A stretch of 64,000 bases of DNA from DATJCV01 sp963707665 (GCA_963707665.1 CAVPQU010000007.1:124001-188000), one strand, 5' to 3'. Shown: positions 1 through 9,461, numbered from the stretch's first letter. Notes: generated by a model not told the origin, from the sequence alone. Numbers and translations are program-made.

Positions 1-1
1 T

Positions 2-310
2 ACGGAAGACTTCATGGAATTCTCCGCCGCCGATCAGGCATTTCACAAACTGATGTACGAAGCCGCCCAGGTTCCCGACCTGTGGGTGCTGGTACGCCGC
101 CATAGCGGCCATCTGGACCGCCTGCGCCGTTTGCATCTGCCGATTCCAGGCAAAGCCCATGCAATCCTGCAAGACCACACCAAGCTGGTTCAAGCCATCG
201 GGGCGGGCGACCAGCATGCGGCGCAACAGCAGCTGCGCAAGCATTTATCCGGGACGCTGGCCCATATCGAGGAAATCCGCGCCCGTTTCCCTGACTTCAT
301 CAGGGACTGA
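2..310 (+). CDS. GntR-family transcriptional regulator, C-terminal FCD part (5' truncated by window)
   Basis: The reading frame is open from the first bases of the window and ends at a TGA at 308-310, so only about the last 102 residues are present. The fragment is helical, with His-rich positions (FHKLMYEAA, HTKLVQAI, HLSGTLAHIEE) typical of the FCD effector-binding domain of FadR/GntR regulators, where such residues bind a metal or a carboxylate. The DNA-binding winged helix lies outside the window, so the ligand and regulon cannot be named. It ends 39 bp before repeat copy A. Confidence 0.7.
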   Translation, partial: TEDFMEFSAADQAFHKLMYEAAQVPDLWVLVRRHSGHLDRLRRLHLPIPGKAHAILQDHTKLVQAIGAGDQHAAQQQLRKHLSGTLAHIEEIRARFPDFIRD

Positions 311-348
311 CGGAAAGGCTGGATTTTTAAGTCAAACGATGTTTGCTA

Positions 349-411
349 GGAGTATGTTGCAAAAATAACCACCTCATGCCCGACATGGGATCCTAAGAAG
401 AGGAGTATCTG
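349..411 (+). repeat. Dispersed two-half-site element, copy A
   Basis: GGAGTATGTTG begins at 349 and a second GGAGTATCT begins at 402, exactly 53 bp later. Between them are CCA (369-371) and GCCCGACAT (378-386), which sit at the same offsets in the other copies. It lies between the GntR-type gene and the helicase, on the helicase strand, 43 bp upstream of its ATG. Function unknown. Confidence 0.7.
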
Positions 412-453
412 CGCTGCTACAATGGCGCGCCCGGTCCCGTCCTCCATTTCCGC

Positions 454-2497
454 ATGTCATCTTCTTCCCAGTCTGGTCTGAATACGCCGCAACGCGAAGC
501 CGTGAAGTACCTGGACGGCCCCTGCCTGGTGCTGGCCGGCGCCGGCTCCGGCAAGACCCGCGTGATCACGCAAAAGATCGCGCACCTGATCGAGGACTGC
601 GGCTACGACGCCAACATCGCCGCGCTGACCTTCACCAACAAGGCCGCGATCGAGATGCAGGAGCGCATCGCCAAGCTGCTGAAGGAGCCGAAGCAGGCCA
701 AGCAGCTGACGGTTTCCACCTTCCACTCGCTGGGCGTGAAGATCCTGCGCCAGGAAGCGAAACACCTGGGCCTGAAGGACCGCTTCTCGATCATGGACAG
801 CGACGACTGCTTCGCGCTGGTGCAGGACCTGGCCGCGACCACCGACAAGCAGCTGATCCGCCGCATCCAGAATGCGATGTCGCTGTGGAAGAACGGCCTG
901 GTCGACCCCGACACCGCGCTCAAGAACGCGGTGGACGAAGACGAGGCGCAGGCGGCGCGCATCTACCGCAGCTACGTGGCCACGCTGTCGGCCTACCAGG
1001 CGGTCGATTTCGACGACCTGATCCGCCTGCCGGTGGAGCTGTTCCGCGACAACGAAGACGTGCGCGACAAATGGCAGCGCCGCCTGCGCTACCTGCTGGT
1101 CGACGAATACCAGGACACCAACACCTGCCAGTACGAACTGGTGAAGCTGCTGGTGACCGGCGTCGGCAAGAAGCCGATGTTCACCGCGGTGGGCGACGAC
1201 GACCAGGCGATCTATGCCTGGCGCGGCGCCACCATCGAAAACCTGAAAACGCTGCAGGTCGATTTTCCCGACCTGAAAGTGATCAAGCTGGAGCAGAACT
1301 ACCGCTCCGTCGACGCGCATCCTGCAGGCGGCCAACGCGGTGATCGGCAACAACCCCAAGCTGTTCGAAAAGTCGCTGTGGTCGGAGCACGGCCTGGGCG
1401 AGCCGATCAAGGTGCTGGCGATGGAAGACGACGAGGCCGAAGCCGACCAGGTGGCGATCATGCTGTCGGCGCATCGCTTCGAGCGGCGCGCCAAGTGTTC
1501 CGACTACGCGATCCTGTATCGCGGCAACCACCAGGCGCGCGTGATCGAACAGGCGCTGCGCCGCGAACGCATTCCGTACACGATGTCCGGCGGCCAGAGC
1601 TTCTTCGACCGCGCCGAGATCAAGGACATCATCAGCTACCTGCGCCTGATCGCCAACGAGGACGACGACCCGGCCTTCATCCGCGCCGTCACCACGCCCA
1701 AGCGCGGCGTCGGACAGGCGACGCTGGAAGCGCTGGGCGCCTACGCCGGCCAGTGGCAATGCTCGCTGTTCGAAGCGGTCTTCAAGGGCGGCATCGAAGC
1801 GATCCTGACCGAGCGCCAGTTGACGCCGCTGCGCGAGTTCGGCGACTTCATCAACCAGCTGGAAGCGCACGCCCATCGCGAAGGCCATGCGGCGGAATTG
1901 CTCGACGATCTGATGAAGGAGATCGATTACGAGGCCTACCTGTACGACACCTTCGACGAGCGCCAGGCGCAGAACAAATGGCAGAACGTGCTCGACTTCA
2001 CCACCTGGCTGAAGGAAAAGGGCAATGGCGGCAAGGAGGGCACGGACGCGGAAAAAAGCCTGCTCGACCTGACGCAGATGGTGGCACTGATGACCATGCT
2101 CGACGGCCGCGACGAAGAGCCGGACGCGGTGCGCATGTCGACCCTGCACGCCTCGAAGGGACTGGAGTTTCCGCACGTATTCCTGGTCGGCGTCGAGGAA
2201 GGCATCCTGCCGCACAAGGGCGACCCCGATGCGCCGGTCGAAACGCTGGCCGCGCGCATCGAGGAAGAGCGGCGCCTGATGTACGTCGGCATCACGCGCG
2301 CCCAGCGCAGCCTGCACGTGTCATGGTGCAAGAAAAGGAAACGCGCGCGCGAAAGCGTGCAGTGCGACGTCTCGCGCTTCATCAAGGAGATGAAGCTGGA
2401 CGAAGGCGATGCGGTGCCGACTGAAGAAGAACAGATCACGCCGCAGAACCGGCTGGCGAATCTGAAGGCCTTGCTGGCCAAGCCAAAGGCGGCGTGA
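454..2497 (+). CDS. rep: UvrD/Rep-type superfamily 1 ATP-dependent DNA helicase (one frameshift)
   Basis: This is a 3'-5' DNA helicase of the Rep/UvrD group, which helps replication forks past bound proteins. Walker A (GAGSGKT) is at about residues 27-33 and the Walker B/DExx motif (LVDEYQDTN) near residue 216. Later helicase motifs are in the second half (STLHASKGLEFPHVFLVG, YVGITRAQR). The frame changes once near 1303-1310, where tccgtcgacg stands in place of the expected tcctcgacg, one extra base; after that the sequence continues in the +1 frame to the TGA at 2495. The corrected length is about 680 residues, normal for Rep. Both halves are well conserved, so a sequencing error is more likely than a dead gene. 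It is alone on its strand. Confidence 0.85.
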
Positions 2498-2662
2498 GCG
2501 GCAATTTGTCCGGAATATTGTCTTAGGCGAGCTCATGAATCGCTTCCGTCCCGGCGCGTCTTCGAGTGACTTGTCGGTGCGGCTGTTGTATCTTGTCAGT
2601 ATCTTTCCTCACGGTAATGGCATTCCTTCTGGTCGGCATGCCGAAATAGCCATGATCGAATC

Positions 2663-4177
2663 ATGCTCAAAAGCTTGACACTGTTCACTCGTCTCGCGCC
2701 ATTCCTGGTCCGGCATCCCGTCATGATCGTGGCCGCTTGCGGCGCATTTACGCTGGTATTGCTGGCGCTGGTAGCGACGATGCTGATGCAGGAACGTCAC
2801 GATGCCGCCTTGCGCGCGGCCGACAATGCGGGAAACCTCGCGCTGATCGTCGAGCGCGACGTGGCTCGCACCGTCGAACTGTTCGACCTGTCGCTGCAGG
2901 AGGTGGTGGACGGCATCCAGGATCCGGCCGTCATGGGTTTGCCGCTGCCATATCGGCAGCGACTGTTGTTCGACCGCTCCGCCAGCGCCGGAAAATACAT
3001 GGGTGAGCTGCTCCACGTCGACGAACGCGGCGAAATCGCGGTGGATTCGACCAGTCCGGTGCCGCGCCAGGGTAATTTCGCCGACCGCTCGTGGTTTTCC
3101 GTCCATCGGGACAATTCCCAGGCCGGCCTGTTCATCAGCCCGCCCTACCAGTCGCCTCTGCGCGACAAGGAGTGGAGCATTGCCTTCAGCCACCGCGTCA
3201 ATCACGCGGATGGCTCGTTCGCCGGGGTGGCGGTCGGCGCGCTTCGGATCAGCCATTTTCGCGATCTGCTGGCTGATCTGAAACTCGGTCCGCACGGCAC
3301 GATCACGCTGTTTCACGAGGATGGAACGATCATCATGCGTTACCCGGACGACGACGCCCGAATTGGCCGTAACCTGGCGGGAACGTCGAATTTCGAACGC
3401 TTCAAACGGGCGCGCGAGCGCTGGTTCTTCGCCAACGCGGTGCTGGATGCGGAACAACGCTTGTACGTTTTCCGCAAGTTCGAAAAAATCCCGATGCTGA
3501 TCAGTGTCGCGCCGGCCCAGCAGGATATCTTTGCCGCCTGGAACCGGCGCGCATGGACGATAGGCGCTTTTGCCCTGTTTCTGGCAGCCGCCTTGATGGG
3601 CGCCGCCTGGCTGCTGGCCGAGCAGTTCCGGTACCGGATGAAAATCCAGGGCGAGTTGCTGCTGCTGGCACGCAAGGACGGCCTGACCGGCCTGGACAAC
3701 CGCCGCGCGCTGGATCAGGCGCTGCAGAATGAATGGCAGCGTGCCAGGCGGACAAACGCGCCGCTGTCCCTGATTTTTATTGATATCGACCGCTTCAAGA
3801 ACTTCAACGACAAGTATGGCCACCAGGCCGGGGATGATGCCTTGGCTGCGGTGGCGCAAGCGATTGGCGGCACCATTCGGCGTCCGGGCGACGTCGCGGG
3901 CCGCTTTGGCGGCGAAGAATTCGTGATGCTGTTGCCCGATACGGATACCGCCGGCGCGGTGCGGGTCGCCAACGAGGTCCAGCGCGCCATTAGGGCGCTG
4001 CGAATTGAGCACCAGAGCAGCGAACACCATATCGTCACGGTCAGCATCGGCATCGCGGGCAGTGACACGCTGGAGCGCGAATTGGATGTCGAGGGGCTGT
4101 TGAAAGCCGCCGACCGGGCGCTGTACGCCGCCAAGGCCGGCGGGCGCAATCAAAGCGTGGTGGCAACTGCCGCGTAG
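2663..4177 (+). CDS. Membrane diguanylate cyclase with periplasmic sensor domain
   Basis: Predicted to make cyclic di-GMP from GTP. An N-terminal membrane helix (about residues 18-42) is followed by an extracytoplasmic Cache-like sensor region (about 45-285), a second helix (about 293-318) and a GGDEF domain (about 335-500). The active-site loop reads GGEEF near residue 415, an accepted catalytic variant. No RxxD inhibitory site is evident five residues before it, so product inhibition by that route is uncertain. The ATG at 2663 is chosen because it directly precedes the membrane helix. It is convergent with the next cyclase gene and probably monocistronic. Confidence 0.85.
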   Translation: MLKSLTLFTRLAPFLVRHPVMIVAACGAFTLVLLALVATMLMQERHDAALRAADNAGNLALIVERDVARTVELFDLSLQEVVDGIQDPAVMGLPLPYRQRLLFDRSASAGKYMGELLHVDERGEIAVDSTSPVPRQGNFADRSWFSVHRDNSQAGLFISPPYQSPLRDKEWSIAFSHRVNHADGSFAGVAVGALRISHFRDLLADLKLGPHGTITLFHEDGTIIMRYPDDDARIGRNLAGTSNFERFKRARERWFFANAVLDAEQRLYVFRKFEKIPMLISVAPAQQDIFAAWNRRAWTIGAFALFLAAALMGAAWLLAEQFRYRMKIQGELLLLARKDGLTGLDNRRALDQALQNEWQRARRTNAPLSLIFIDIDRFKNFNDKYGHQAGDDALAAVAQAIGGTIRRPGDVAGRFGGEEFVMLLPDTDTAGAVRVANEVQRAIRALRIEHQSSEHHIVTVSIGIAGSDTLERELDVEGLLKAADRALYAAKAGGRNQSVVATAA

Positions 4178-4303
4178 ATGGCTGCTGATCGGTACGCCGA
4201 CAGGATCTAGGTGTTGTCGGCGCTGGCCGGGTTGTATGCGGCGGCGGTCCTGTATCACCCTCGTGCGGCACGATGCAGTGCTGCAGCGGCTGGCAGGCCG
4301 GTC

Positions 4304-5869
4304 TCAGGCGACGCGATCCGCGCCGTGCCAGCACACCTGGTTACGTCCACGCCGCTTGGCGTCGTACATCGCCTGGTCGGCATGCCTCAATAATTGCGCA
4401 TCGTCGCTGCCGTGCTCGGGATAGACCGCCACGCCGATGCTGGAGGAAATGTTGAGTCTCTGGCCGTCGGCCATCTCGAACGGCTGGCTCAACTGGCTGC
4501 AGATCGTCCTGGCCAGCGCCAGCGCCTCGGGCAAGCCATTGATAACCGGCAACAACAGGACGAATTCGTCGCCGCCGATGCGTGCCACGGTGTCGGACGC
4601 GCGCACACAGTCGTGCAGGCGCTTGGCCACCGCCTGCAGCAACAGGTTGCCCATGTGATGGCCGAGGGCGTCGTTGATCGGCTTGAACTGGTCGAGATCG
4701 AGAAACAACACGGCCAGTTGCTGGTGATTCCGTTTGGCCAGGATCAGCGCCTGCTGCAGGCGGTCGGAGAACAGCGGCAGGTTGGGCAAGTTGGTCAGCG
4801 TATCGTGCTGGGCCAGATGGCGATAGCGCGCTTCGCTGGCACGCAGCGCCGCCGTCATGTTGCTGGCCAATGCGAATGCCCGTTCGCGGCCAGATACCAA
4901 TACCCAGGTCAACAGCGCCAGCAGCAGGCTCAAGCTGATGCCGGCCAATCCGATCATCCGCGCCCGGTTGCGGGTCAGCAGGGCACCGGTGGCAGCTGAC
5001 GTGCCGATCGCCAGGGTCCAGGTGCGGCCGGCGACCTCGATGTATTCCAGCCGTTCGACGTCGCTGTCAGGTTCGTCGGTCGTTGCGGATGAATACAGCA
5101 GGTTGTGCTGTGCCAGATCGACGCCGTCAAAGATCCGGATACGGATGCCGTGCCGGCGTTCCCCGTACAGGCTGGCCATCAGCTTGTTGATGCGAAACGG
5201 GGCGGACACCCAGCCAACCAGGTTGGCGCGGCGCGATGCCAGCGTATCGTGTGGCGCATCGTGGCGATACAGCGGCAGGTACATGACGAAGCCGGGCTCA
5301 TGGGTGCCGCTGGCCTTGATCTCGAGCTTGCCGGTGATCGATGGCATATTGACGTCACGCGCCAGCTCCATCGCTTCACGTCGTTGCGGATCGGCGTACG
5401 GGTCGAAGCCGCGCATGGCCATACGGCTTGGAGACGAGGGTTCGAGCTGGACCAGCGGCGCGTACAGCAGGCGTTCACCCGGCGGCCAGATCTGATAGTC
5501 GGCAAAGCCACGCTGGCGCATGGCCGCCACATGTGTGCTGCGCCCGGCTGATGGCACGATCGCGATGGCGCTGACGCCGTCAATACCCGACAAATCGGCA
5601 TTCAGCTGGAGCGCCTCGACGTAGGCGTGGAACGCCTCCGGTTCGACCTGCTTGCTGGCGGCAAACAGACCCTGTACGCCGCGCAGCATCTGCTGGTAGG
5701 TCGCCATCGCTTGCTGGATGCGGCTGACGTTGGTGCGCAGCGCGAAATCGAGGCTGGCTTGCTGATCGCGCACCAGGCTCTGGCGCTCATGCTGCCACAA
5801 TAGCCAGGTCAATCCGAGCGCGATGGCCAGTACCAGCGGAGACAGCAGGCGGCGCAATAGGCGGTGCAT
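4304..5869 (-). CDS. CHASE-domain diguanylate cyclase
   Basis: A 521-residue inner-membrane cyclic di-GMP synthase. The N-terminal helix starts right after the ATG at 5869. A periplasmic CHASE domain occupies roughly residues 60-260, with the typical GVSAIAIVP and RGFDPYADP segments. A second membrane helix lies at about 300-322, and the GGDEF domain (IGGDEF near residue 431) is C-terminal. The frame extends a further 31 residues upstream, but those overlap the previous gene and carry no domain, so 5869 is preferred. The start is only 7 bp after the stop of the solute-binding protein gene, so the two are almost certainly one operon. Confidence 0.85.
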   Translation of the reverse strand: MHRLLRRLLSPLVLAIALGLTWLLWQHERQSLVRDQQASLDFALRTNVSRIQQAMATYQQMLRGVQGLFAASKQVEPEAFHAYVEALQLNADLSGIDGVSAIAIVPSAGRSTHVAAMRQRGFADYQIWPPGERLLYAPLVQLEPSSPSRMAMRGFDPYADPQRREAMELARDVNMPSITGKLEIKASGTHEPGFVMYLPLYRHDAPHDTLASRRANLVGWVSAPFRINKLMASLYGERRHGIRIRIFDGVDLAQHNLLYSSATTDEPDSDVERLEYIEVAGRTWTLAIGTSAATGALLTRNRARMIGLAGISLSLLLALLTWVLVSGRERAFALASNMTAALRASEARYRHLAQHDTLTNLPNLPLFSDRLQQALILAKRNHQQLAVLFLDLDQFKPINDALGHHMGNLLLQAVAKRLHDCVRASDTVARIGGDEFVLLLPVINGLPEALALARTICSQLSQPFEMADGQRLNISSSIGVAVYPEHGSDDAQLLRHADQAMYDAKRRGRNQVCWHGADRVA

Positions 5870-5876
5870 GGCGGCG

Positions 5877-6671
5877 TCAGAACTCGACCATCGAACGTGC
5901 CAGTTCTGGATTGAAGTAGTTGTCGAAAATGCGCCGCACGGTGCCATCGGCGCGCATCTCATTGACCAGTGCGCGCCATTTTCTTTGTTCCGCCATTGAT
6001 AGCGACTTGCTGGACATGATCAGGCCATGAGCGACCGGCGGATCGCCGGTATCGATGACGGTGGTGATGGCGCGGATCGAAGAGGTCTTGATTTGCGGAT
6101 AGTCAAACGGCTCGATGATCATCCCTTGCACCCGGTTCCGGGCCAGGATCTGGTACAGCGGTACGAGCCGCTCGGCATATTCGACCCGTTGTTCGGCGTC
6201 CAGCTGATGCAGCATGTGGTTGGCGTTTTTGCCGTAGCGGAAACCACGAACGGCACCCAGCTTCAGCTTACGGTTGCGCCTGAAGTCGGCGAGGCTGCCG
6301 ACACCGGCATCGCGCCGCGCCAGCAAATAGTACTTGTTGGTGAAATACCAGGCGAAGCCGGCGAAGCGCTTGCGCTCCTCGGTGGCGATGCCGGACAGGC
6401 TGAAGTCGAGCGCGCCGGATTCGATCAACTGCCAGATGCGGGCGCGCGGCATGACGCTGACGGCAATCTGGCAGCCGCTGCGGGCAATCAGCTGGTCGGC
6501 AAATTCGCGGTCGATACCGCTATCGGTGTCGGCCGAATACAGCAGGCCATGGTCATGCAGCGCCAGCGTCAGGCGCCGCGAACAATCCGGGCGGTCAGCG
6601 TTTGCTGCGCCGGCCGTGGTGGCGGTGCCAAGCAGCAACAAGATCAGCAGCGAGCAAAAGCCAGGATACAT
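5877..6671 (-). CDS. Periplasmic solute-binding protein (SBP_bac_3-like)
   Basis: A 264-residue protein with a signal peptide (hydrophobic residues 5-20, ending near AGAANA) and the fold of extracellular amino-acid-type binding proteins (family 3). Recognisable parts are the early strand LALHDHGLLYS, the segment ALDFSLSGIATEERKRFAGF, and the closing DGTVRRIFDNYF typical of this family. No ABC permease or ATPase is nearby. The gene is followed after 7 bp by a CHASE-GGDEF cyclase. I infer that it senses a small solute for the cyclase rather than feeding a transporter. Confidence 0.75.
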   Translation of the reverse strand: MYPGFCSLLILLLLGTATTAGAANADRPDCSRRLTLALHDHGLLYSADTDSGIDREFADQLIARSGCQIAVSVMPRARIWQLIESGALDFSLSGIATEERKRFAGFAWYFTNKYYLLARRDAGVGSLADFRRNRKLKLGAVRGFRYGKNANHMLHQLDAEQRVEYAERLVPLYQILARNRVQGMIIEPFDYPQIKTSSIRAITTVIDTGDPPVAHGLIMSSKSLSMAEQRKWRALVNEMRADGTVRRIFDNYFNPELARSMVEF

Positions 6672-6887
6672 TCACCTAACCTCATCTGAAAGCATCTGCG
6701 CCACGAACGGATTTGCCTGCGGTCAATGGATACCGGGGATGGCAACTACATACACTACACGAAACGGCAATATGTTGCCTTAAATAAATGTTAAGGCTTG
6801 CGCTGCATCAATTGCGTCCGCCAAAATGGCTTTCCTCCAGTTGCGCCGAGCTGAATTTGTGCTTGCGTCCGGCGCCGCAAATGCTAA

Positions 6888-6900
6888 TATACCCTGTATA
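6888..6900. promoter_or_regulatory. TATAC-N3-GTATA palindrome, candidate operator of the CsoR/FrmR-type gene
   Basis: The perfect inverted repeat TATAC-cct-GTATA is 44 bp upstream of the TTG start of the repressor gene and is followed by agtatgg. CsoR/RcnR/FrmR repressors commonly bind AT-rich inverted repeats around C/G tracts near their own promoters, so autoregulation is likely. Inferred, not proven. Confidence 0.45.
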
Positions 6901-6944
6901 GTATGGTCCCAGAATCCCCGTTTGACATATGAAGGAGGTATATC

Positions 6945-7256
6945 TTGTACGATGCTCCCCTAAAAGTAGTTGAAGGCACCGCCTTGAATGGCGAACAAAA
7001 GAAAGACCTGTTGAACCGTCTGGCGCGCGTCGAAGGGCAATTGCGCGGCGTGCAAAAACTGGTCGCGCATGCGGCCGTGCCGGCCGATTGCGATGGCGTT
7101 GCGCAACAACTGGCGGCGGCCCGCAAGGCGCTGGACCGCGCCTTCGTCACGCTCCTGACCAGTGCCATCGTCACCCATACCAGCGGCGCCAGCAGCACCG
7201 ACGACGCTGCCGATCGCGCCAAGCACCTGGCACAGATGCTGGCCAAGTTCGCCTGA
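6945..7256 (+). CDS. CsoR/FrmR-family (DUF156) metal- or formaldehyde-sensing repressor
   Basis: A 103-residue all-helical repressor of the CsoR/RcnR/FrmR family, recognised by LLNRLARVEGQLRGVQKLV. The TTG start at 6945 is chosen because a strong AAGGAGGT lies 5 bp upstream (6932-6939) and no ATG fits. Counting from that start, the conserved sensor cysteine is C49; the residue at +25 is Ala74 (His in copper CsoR) and at +29 is His78 (Cys in CsoR). The ligand set is therefore unusual and the inducer cannot be predicted. No copA or frmA gene follows, so the regulated target is not obvious apart from itself. Confidence 0.85.
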   Translation: MYDAPLKVVEGTALNGEQKKDLLNRLARVEGQLRGVQKLVAHAAVPADCDGVAQQLAAARKALDRAFVTLLTSAIVTHTSGASSTDDAADRAKHLAQMLAKFA

Positions 7257-7278
7257 ATAGGACGATTACGACTGCTGA

Positions 7279-7341
7279 CTTATACTCCTGGTATAGGCCA
7301 GTGTTATCGGTCGTAATTTGGCGGTATTGACAGCATACTCC
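7279..7341 (-). repeat. Dispersed two-half-site element, copy B
   Basis: Read on the minus strand, GGAGTATGCTG begins at 7341 and GGAGTATAA at 7288, 53 bp apart. CCA and GACCGA lie at the conserved offsets. The second half-site overlaps the inverted repeat TATAC-tcctg-GTATA (7281-7295). It lies in the 424-bp space between the CsoR-type gene and the CAP lipoprotein gene, where I see no convincing gene on either strand. Confidence 0.65.
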
Positions 7342-7680
7342 CGATGTTGATGATTAACCGCGCCTGCTTGGTCGCCGCTGGAGTGACGAGCAAGGTCGGC
7401 ACTCCACCAGTCCTGGCGAAGGCGGACACCCACGGCGATGCGGCGCTATGGTGCACATCCGCCCTGTCCGCCATGCGCGTCGCCCCTTGGTCCAGCAGCA
7501 AGCGGCTGACTTGGTGGTCGTTCGTGCCAATCGGTGCTTGCCCGGTTCGAGGGAAGTCCAAGCCGCGACTCGGCGGATAGCGCTCTTCGGCCTGACCTGG
7601 CGCAAGCCGGCTTGTCTTGCACGCAACCAAAATCCCGACGCCTTCGTCTAACTGGCTCCTTCGCCCGTTGGAAGTGCGTT

Positions 7681-8595
7681 ATGCCTGGTTCGTTGCGGCC
7701 GTTCATGCGAACGATTGTCTTGTTGTTGCCTTTGCTGCTGGTTGCCTGTGGCGGCGGTGGAGGTGACGACAGCGGCCAGCAACCCGCGCCGGTGGCAGCC
7801 AGCAGTACTACAGCGACCGATACCTTCAATGCCATCAACCTGCGGCGCCAGCAAGCCGGCTTGCCTGCGCTGGCGCGCAACGGCTTGCTGGATCTGGCAG
7901 CGCAAGGCCATTCCGATTACCAGCGCCAAAACGGCGTCATCACGCATGAACAGCAGCCTGGCAAGCCGGGTTTTACCGGCGCCAGCCCGCTCGATCGGCT
8001 GGCCGCCGCCGGCTACCGCTTTACCCAGCCGACCTGGGCCTACGGCGAAGTGCTGGTGGCAACCGGCAATCCGATCGGCACCAGCGTGGTCGAGGCATTG
8101 CTGGTCGCGATCTATCATCGCTTCATCGTGCTCGAACCGCGCTTCAAGGAGATGGGAGCCGGTTCTGCTTCGGTGCCTGACGGCTACACCTACGTCACGG
8201 TCGATTTCACCGCTGACGGCCTCGGCCCGGCGTTGGCGCCCGGTACGGTGACGCTCTATCCGATTCCGGGCCAGCAGCAGGTGCCTACGGTCTTTTACAG
8301 TGACAATGAATCGCCGGACCCGGTGGCCAATGTGAATGCAGTGGGCTATCCGATCAGCGTCCAGGCTGGCCTGGCGACTCCGCTCACGGTGGATAGCTTC
8401 ACCATCCAGCCGCATGGCGGTGCGCCCTTGGCAGTCAAGCTGCTCACCCATGCGCTGGATGCCGAAACCCCGGACGACGCGGCCGCCATCGTGCCACTGG
8501 CGGTATTGCAGGCAGCGACCACCTACGATGTCCAGTTCAGCGGCAGCGCCGGCGGTCAGGCGGTCAGCCGCACATGGTCGTTTACCACCCAGTGA
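7681..8595 (+). CDS. CAP/SCP-domain lipoprotein
   Basis: A 304-residue exported protein. A lipoprotein signal peptide ends in LVAC followed by a Gly-rich linker, so it is probably anchored to the outer membrane. Residues about 45-190 match the CAP (SCP/PR1) fold: NAINLRRQQAGLPAL, LAAQGHSDYQ, and a central H-E pair in GVITHEQQPGKPGFTG. The last 100 residues look like an Ig-like bacterial domain (ATTYDVQFSGSAGGQ). ATG 7681 is preferred because GGAAG at 7670-7674 is well placed; ATG 7705 is an alternative just before the hydrophobic core. The frame stays open further upstream without coding character. Confidence 0.8.
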   Translation: MPGSLRPFMRTIVLLLPLLLVACGGGGGDDSGQQPAPVAASSTTATDTFNAINLRRQQAGLPALARNGLLDLAAQGHSDYQRQNGVITHEQQPGKPGFTGASPLDRLAAAGYRFTQPTWAYGEVLVATGNPIGTSVVEALLVAIYHRFIVLEPRFKEMGAGSASVPDGYTYVTVDFTADGLGPALAPGTVTLYPIPGQQQVPTVFYSDNESPDPVANVNAVGYPISVQAGLATPLTVDSFTIQPHGGAPLAVKLLTHALDAETPDDAAAIVPLAVLQAATTYDVQFSGSAGGQAVSRTWSFTTQ

Positions 8596-8726
8596 TGCCT
8601 GTGGCGCGGGCGGCGTGACGGCCGGCATCGCCGCACGCCGCGAATTTGAAAGCAAACGCCGGAGTGCGGCGGCGCCAGGCGGCGGCTAGACTTCCTTCAT
8701 CAAGTTCACCATTCAAGGAGTCCAGC

Positions 8727-9461
8727 ATGAACGCATCGATGAACAATGCGCAGTACACCGCCGCCGGCGTGGACGCGCGCGATCTGATCTCGGCTTTGCC
8801 GGTGGCCGCTCTCGAAGCTGCTGGCGACGCCACGGAAATCCGCTTCGCCACCAGCGAATGCGCACTCGGGACGATCCTGGTGGCGCAAAGCGCGCGCGGC
8901 CTGTGCGCGATCCTGATCGGCGACCAGCCGCAAGTCTTGGAAGCCGACCTGCACGCCCGTTTTCCGCGGGCCCGGCTAAGCCGCGGCGACGCCGAGGTCG
9001 AGCAGCTGGCGGCGCAGGTGGCGGCCTTTGTCGAGGCGCCGGCCGGCGGCCTGGAACTGCCGCTGGATCTGCGCGGCACCGCCTTCCAGCGGCGCGTCTG
9101 GCAGGCGCTGCGCGCCATCCCGGCCGGCCACACCGCCACCTATGCCGAAATCGCCCGGCGCATCGGCGCGCCGCAAGCGGTGCGCGCGGTGGCCGGCGCC
9201 TGCGCCGCCAATCCGCTGGCGGTCGCCATTCCCTGCCATCGCGTGGTGCGCAGCGACGGCGCCTTGTCCGGCTATCGCTGGGGCGTGCCGCGCAAGCGCG
9301 CCTTGCTGGAGAACGAGGCGCGGGCGCTGCGCGCGGCGGCAAGGGCGCGCATGACGCCGCGACGGCGCCAGCCATCGGCGCGCGCATCGACGCCTGCGAT
9401 TGGCAGCGGCTGGCGCAGGAGCTGGACGGCTACGGCTGCGCCACGCTCGGCGGCTTGCTGA
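8727..9461 (+). CDS. Methylated-DNA-protein cysteine S-methyltransferase (Ada/Ogt C-terminal type)
   Basis: Removes alkyl groups from O6-methylguanine by irreversible transfer to its own cysteine. The active-site motif IPCHRVV is present, with the preceding helix-turn-helix (ATYAEIARRIGAPQAVRAVAGACAANP) and the downstream SGYRWG motif. An N-terminal strand region (FATSECALGTILVA) matches the Ada C-terminal half; there is no Ada N-terminal zinc domain. Homology should end near 9330. The frame then runs on to 9461 with no expected stop and enters the next gene out of frame, so an indel is probable around 9330-9400. Confidence 0.8.
   Translation: MNASMNNAQYTAAGVDARDLISALPVAALEAAGDATEIRFATSECALGTILVAQSARGLCAILIGDQPQVLEADLHARFPRARLSRGDAEVEQLAAQVAAFVEAPAGGLELPLDLRGTAFQRRVWQALRAIPAGHTATYAEIARRIGAPQAVRAVAGACAANPLAVAIPCHRVVRSDGALSGYRWGVPRKRALLENEARALRAAARARMTPRRRQPSARASTPAIGSGWRRSWTATAAPRSAAC

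Noticed and set aside
2609..4258. 549-residue minus-strand frame opposite the diguanylate cyclase
   Set aside because: Gln/Arg-rich shadow of the GGDEF gene, which has clear domains on the plus strand.
7304..7630. 108-residue minus-strand frame between the repressor and the CAP lipoprotein
   Set aside because: No domain, no ribosome-binding site, overlaps repeat copy B; composition looks non-coding.
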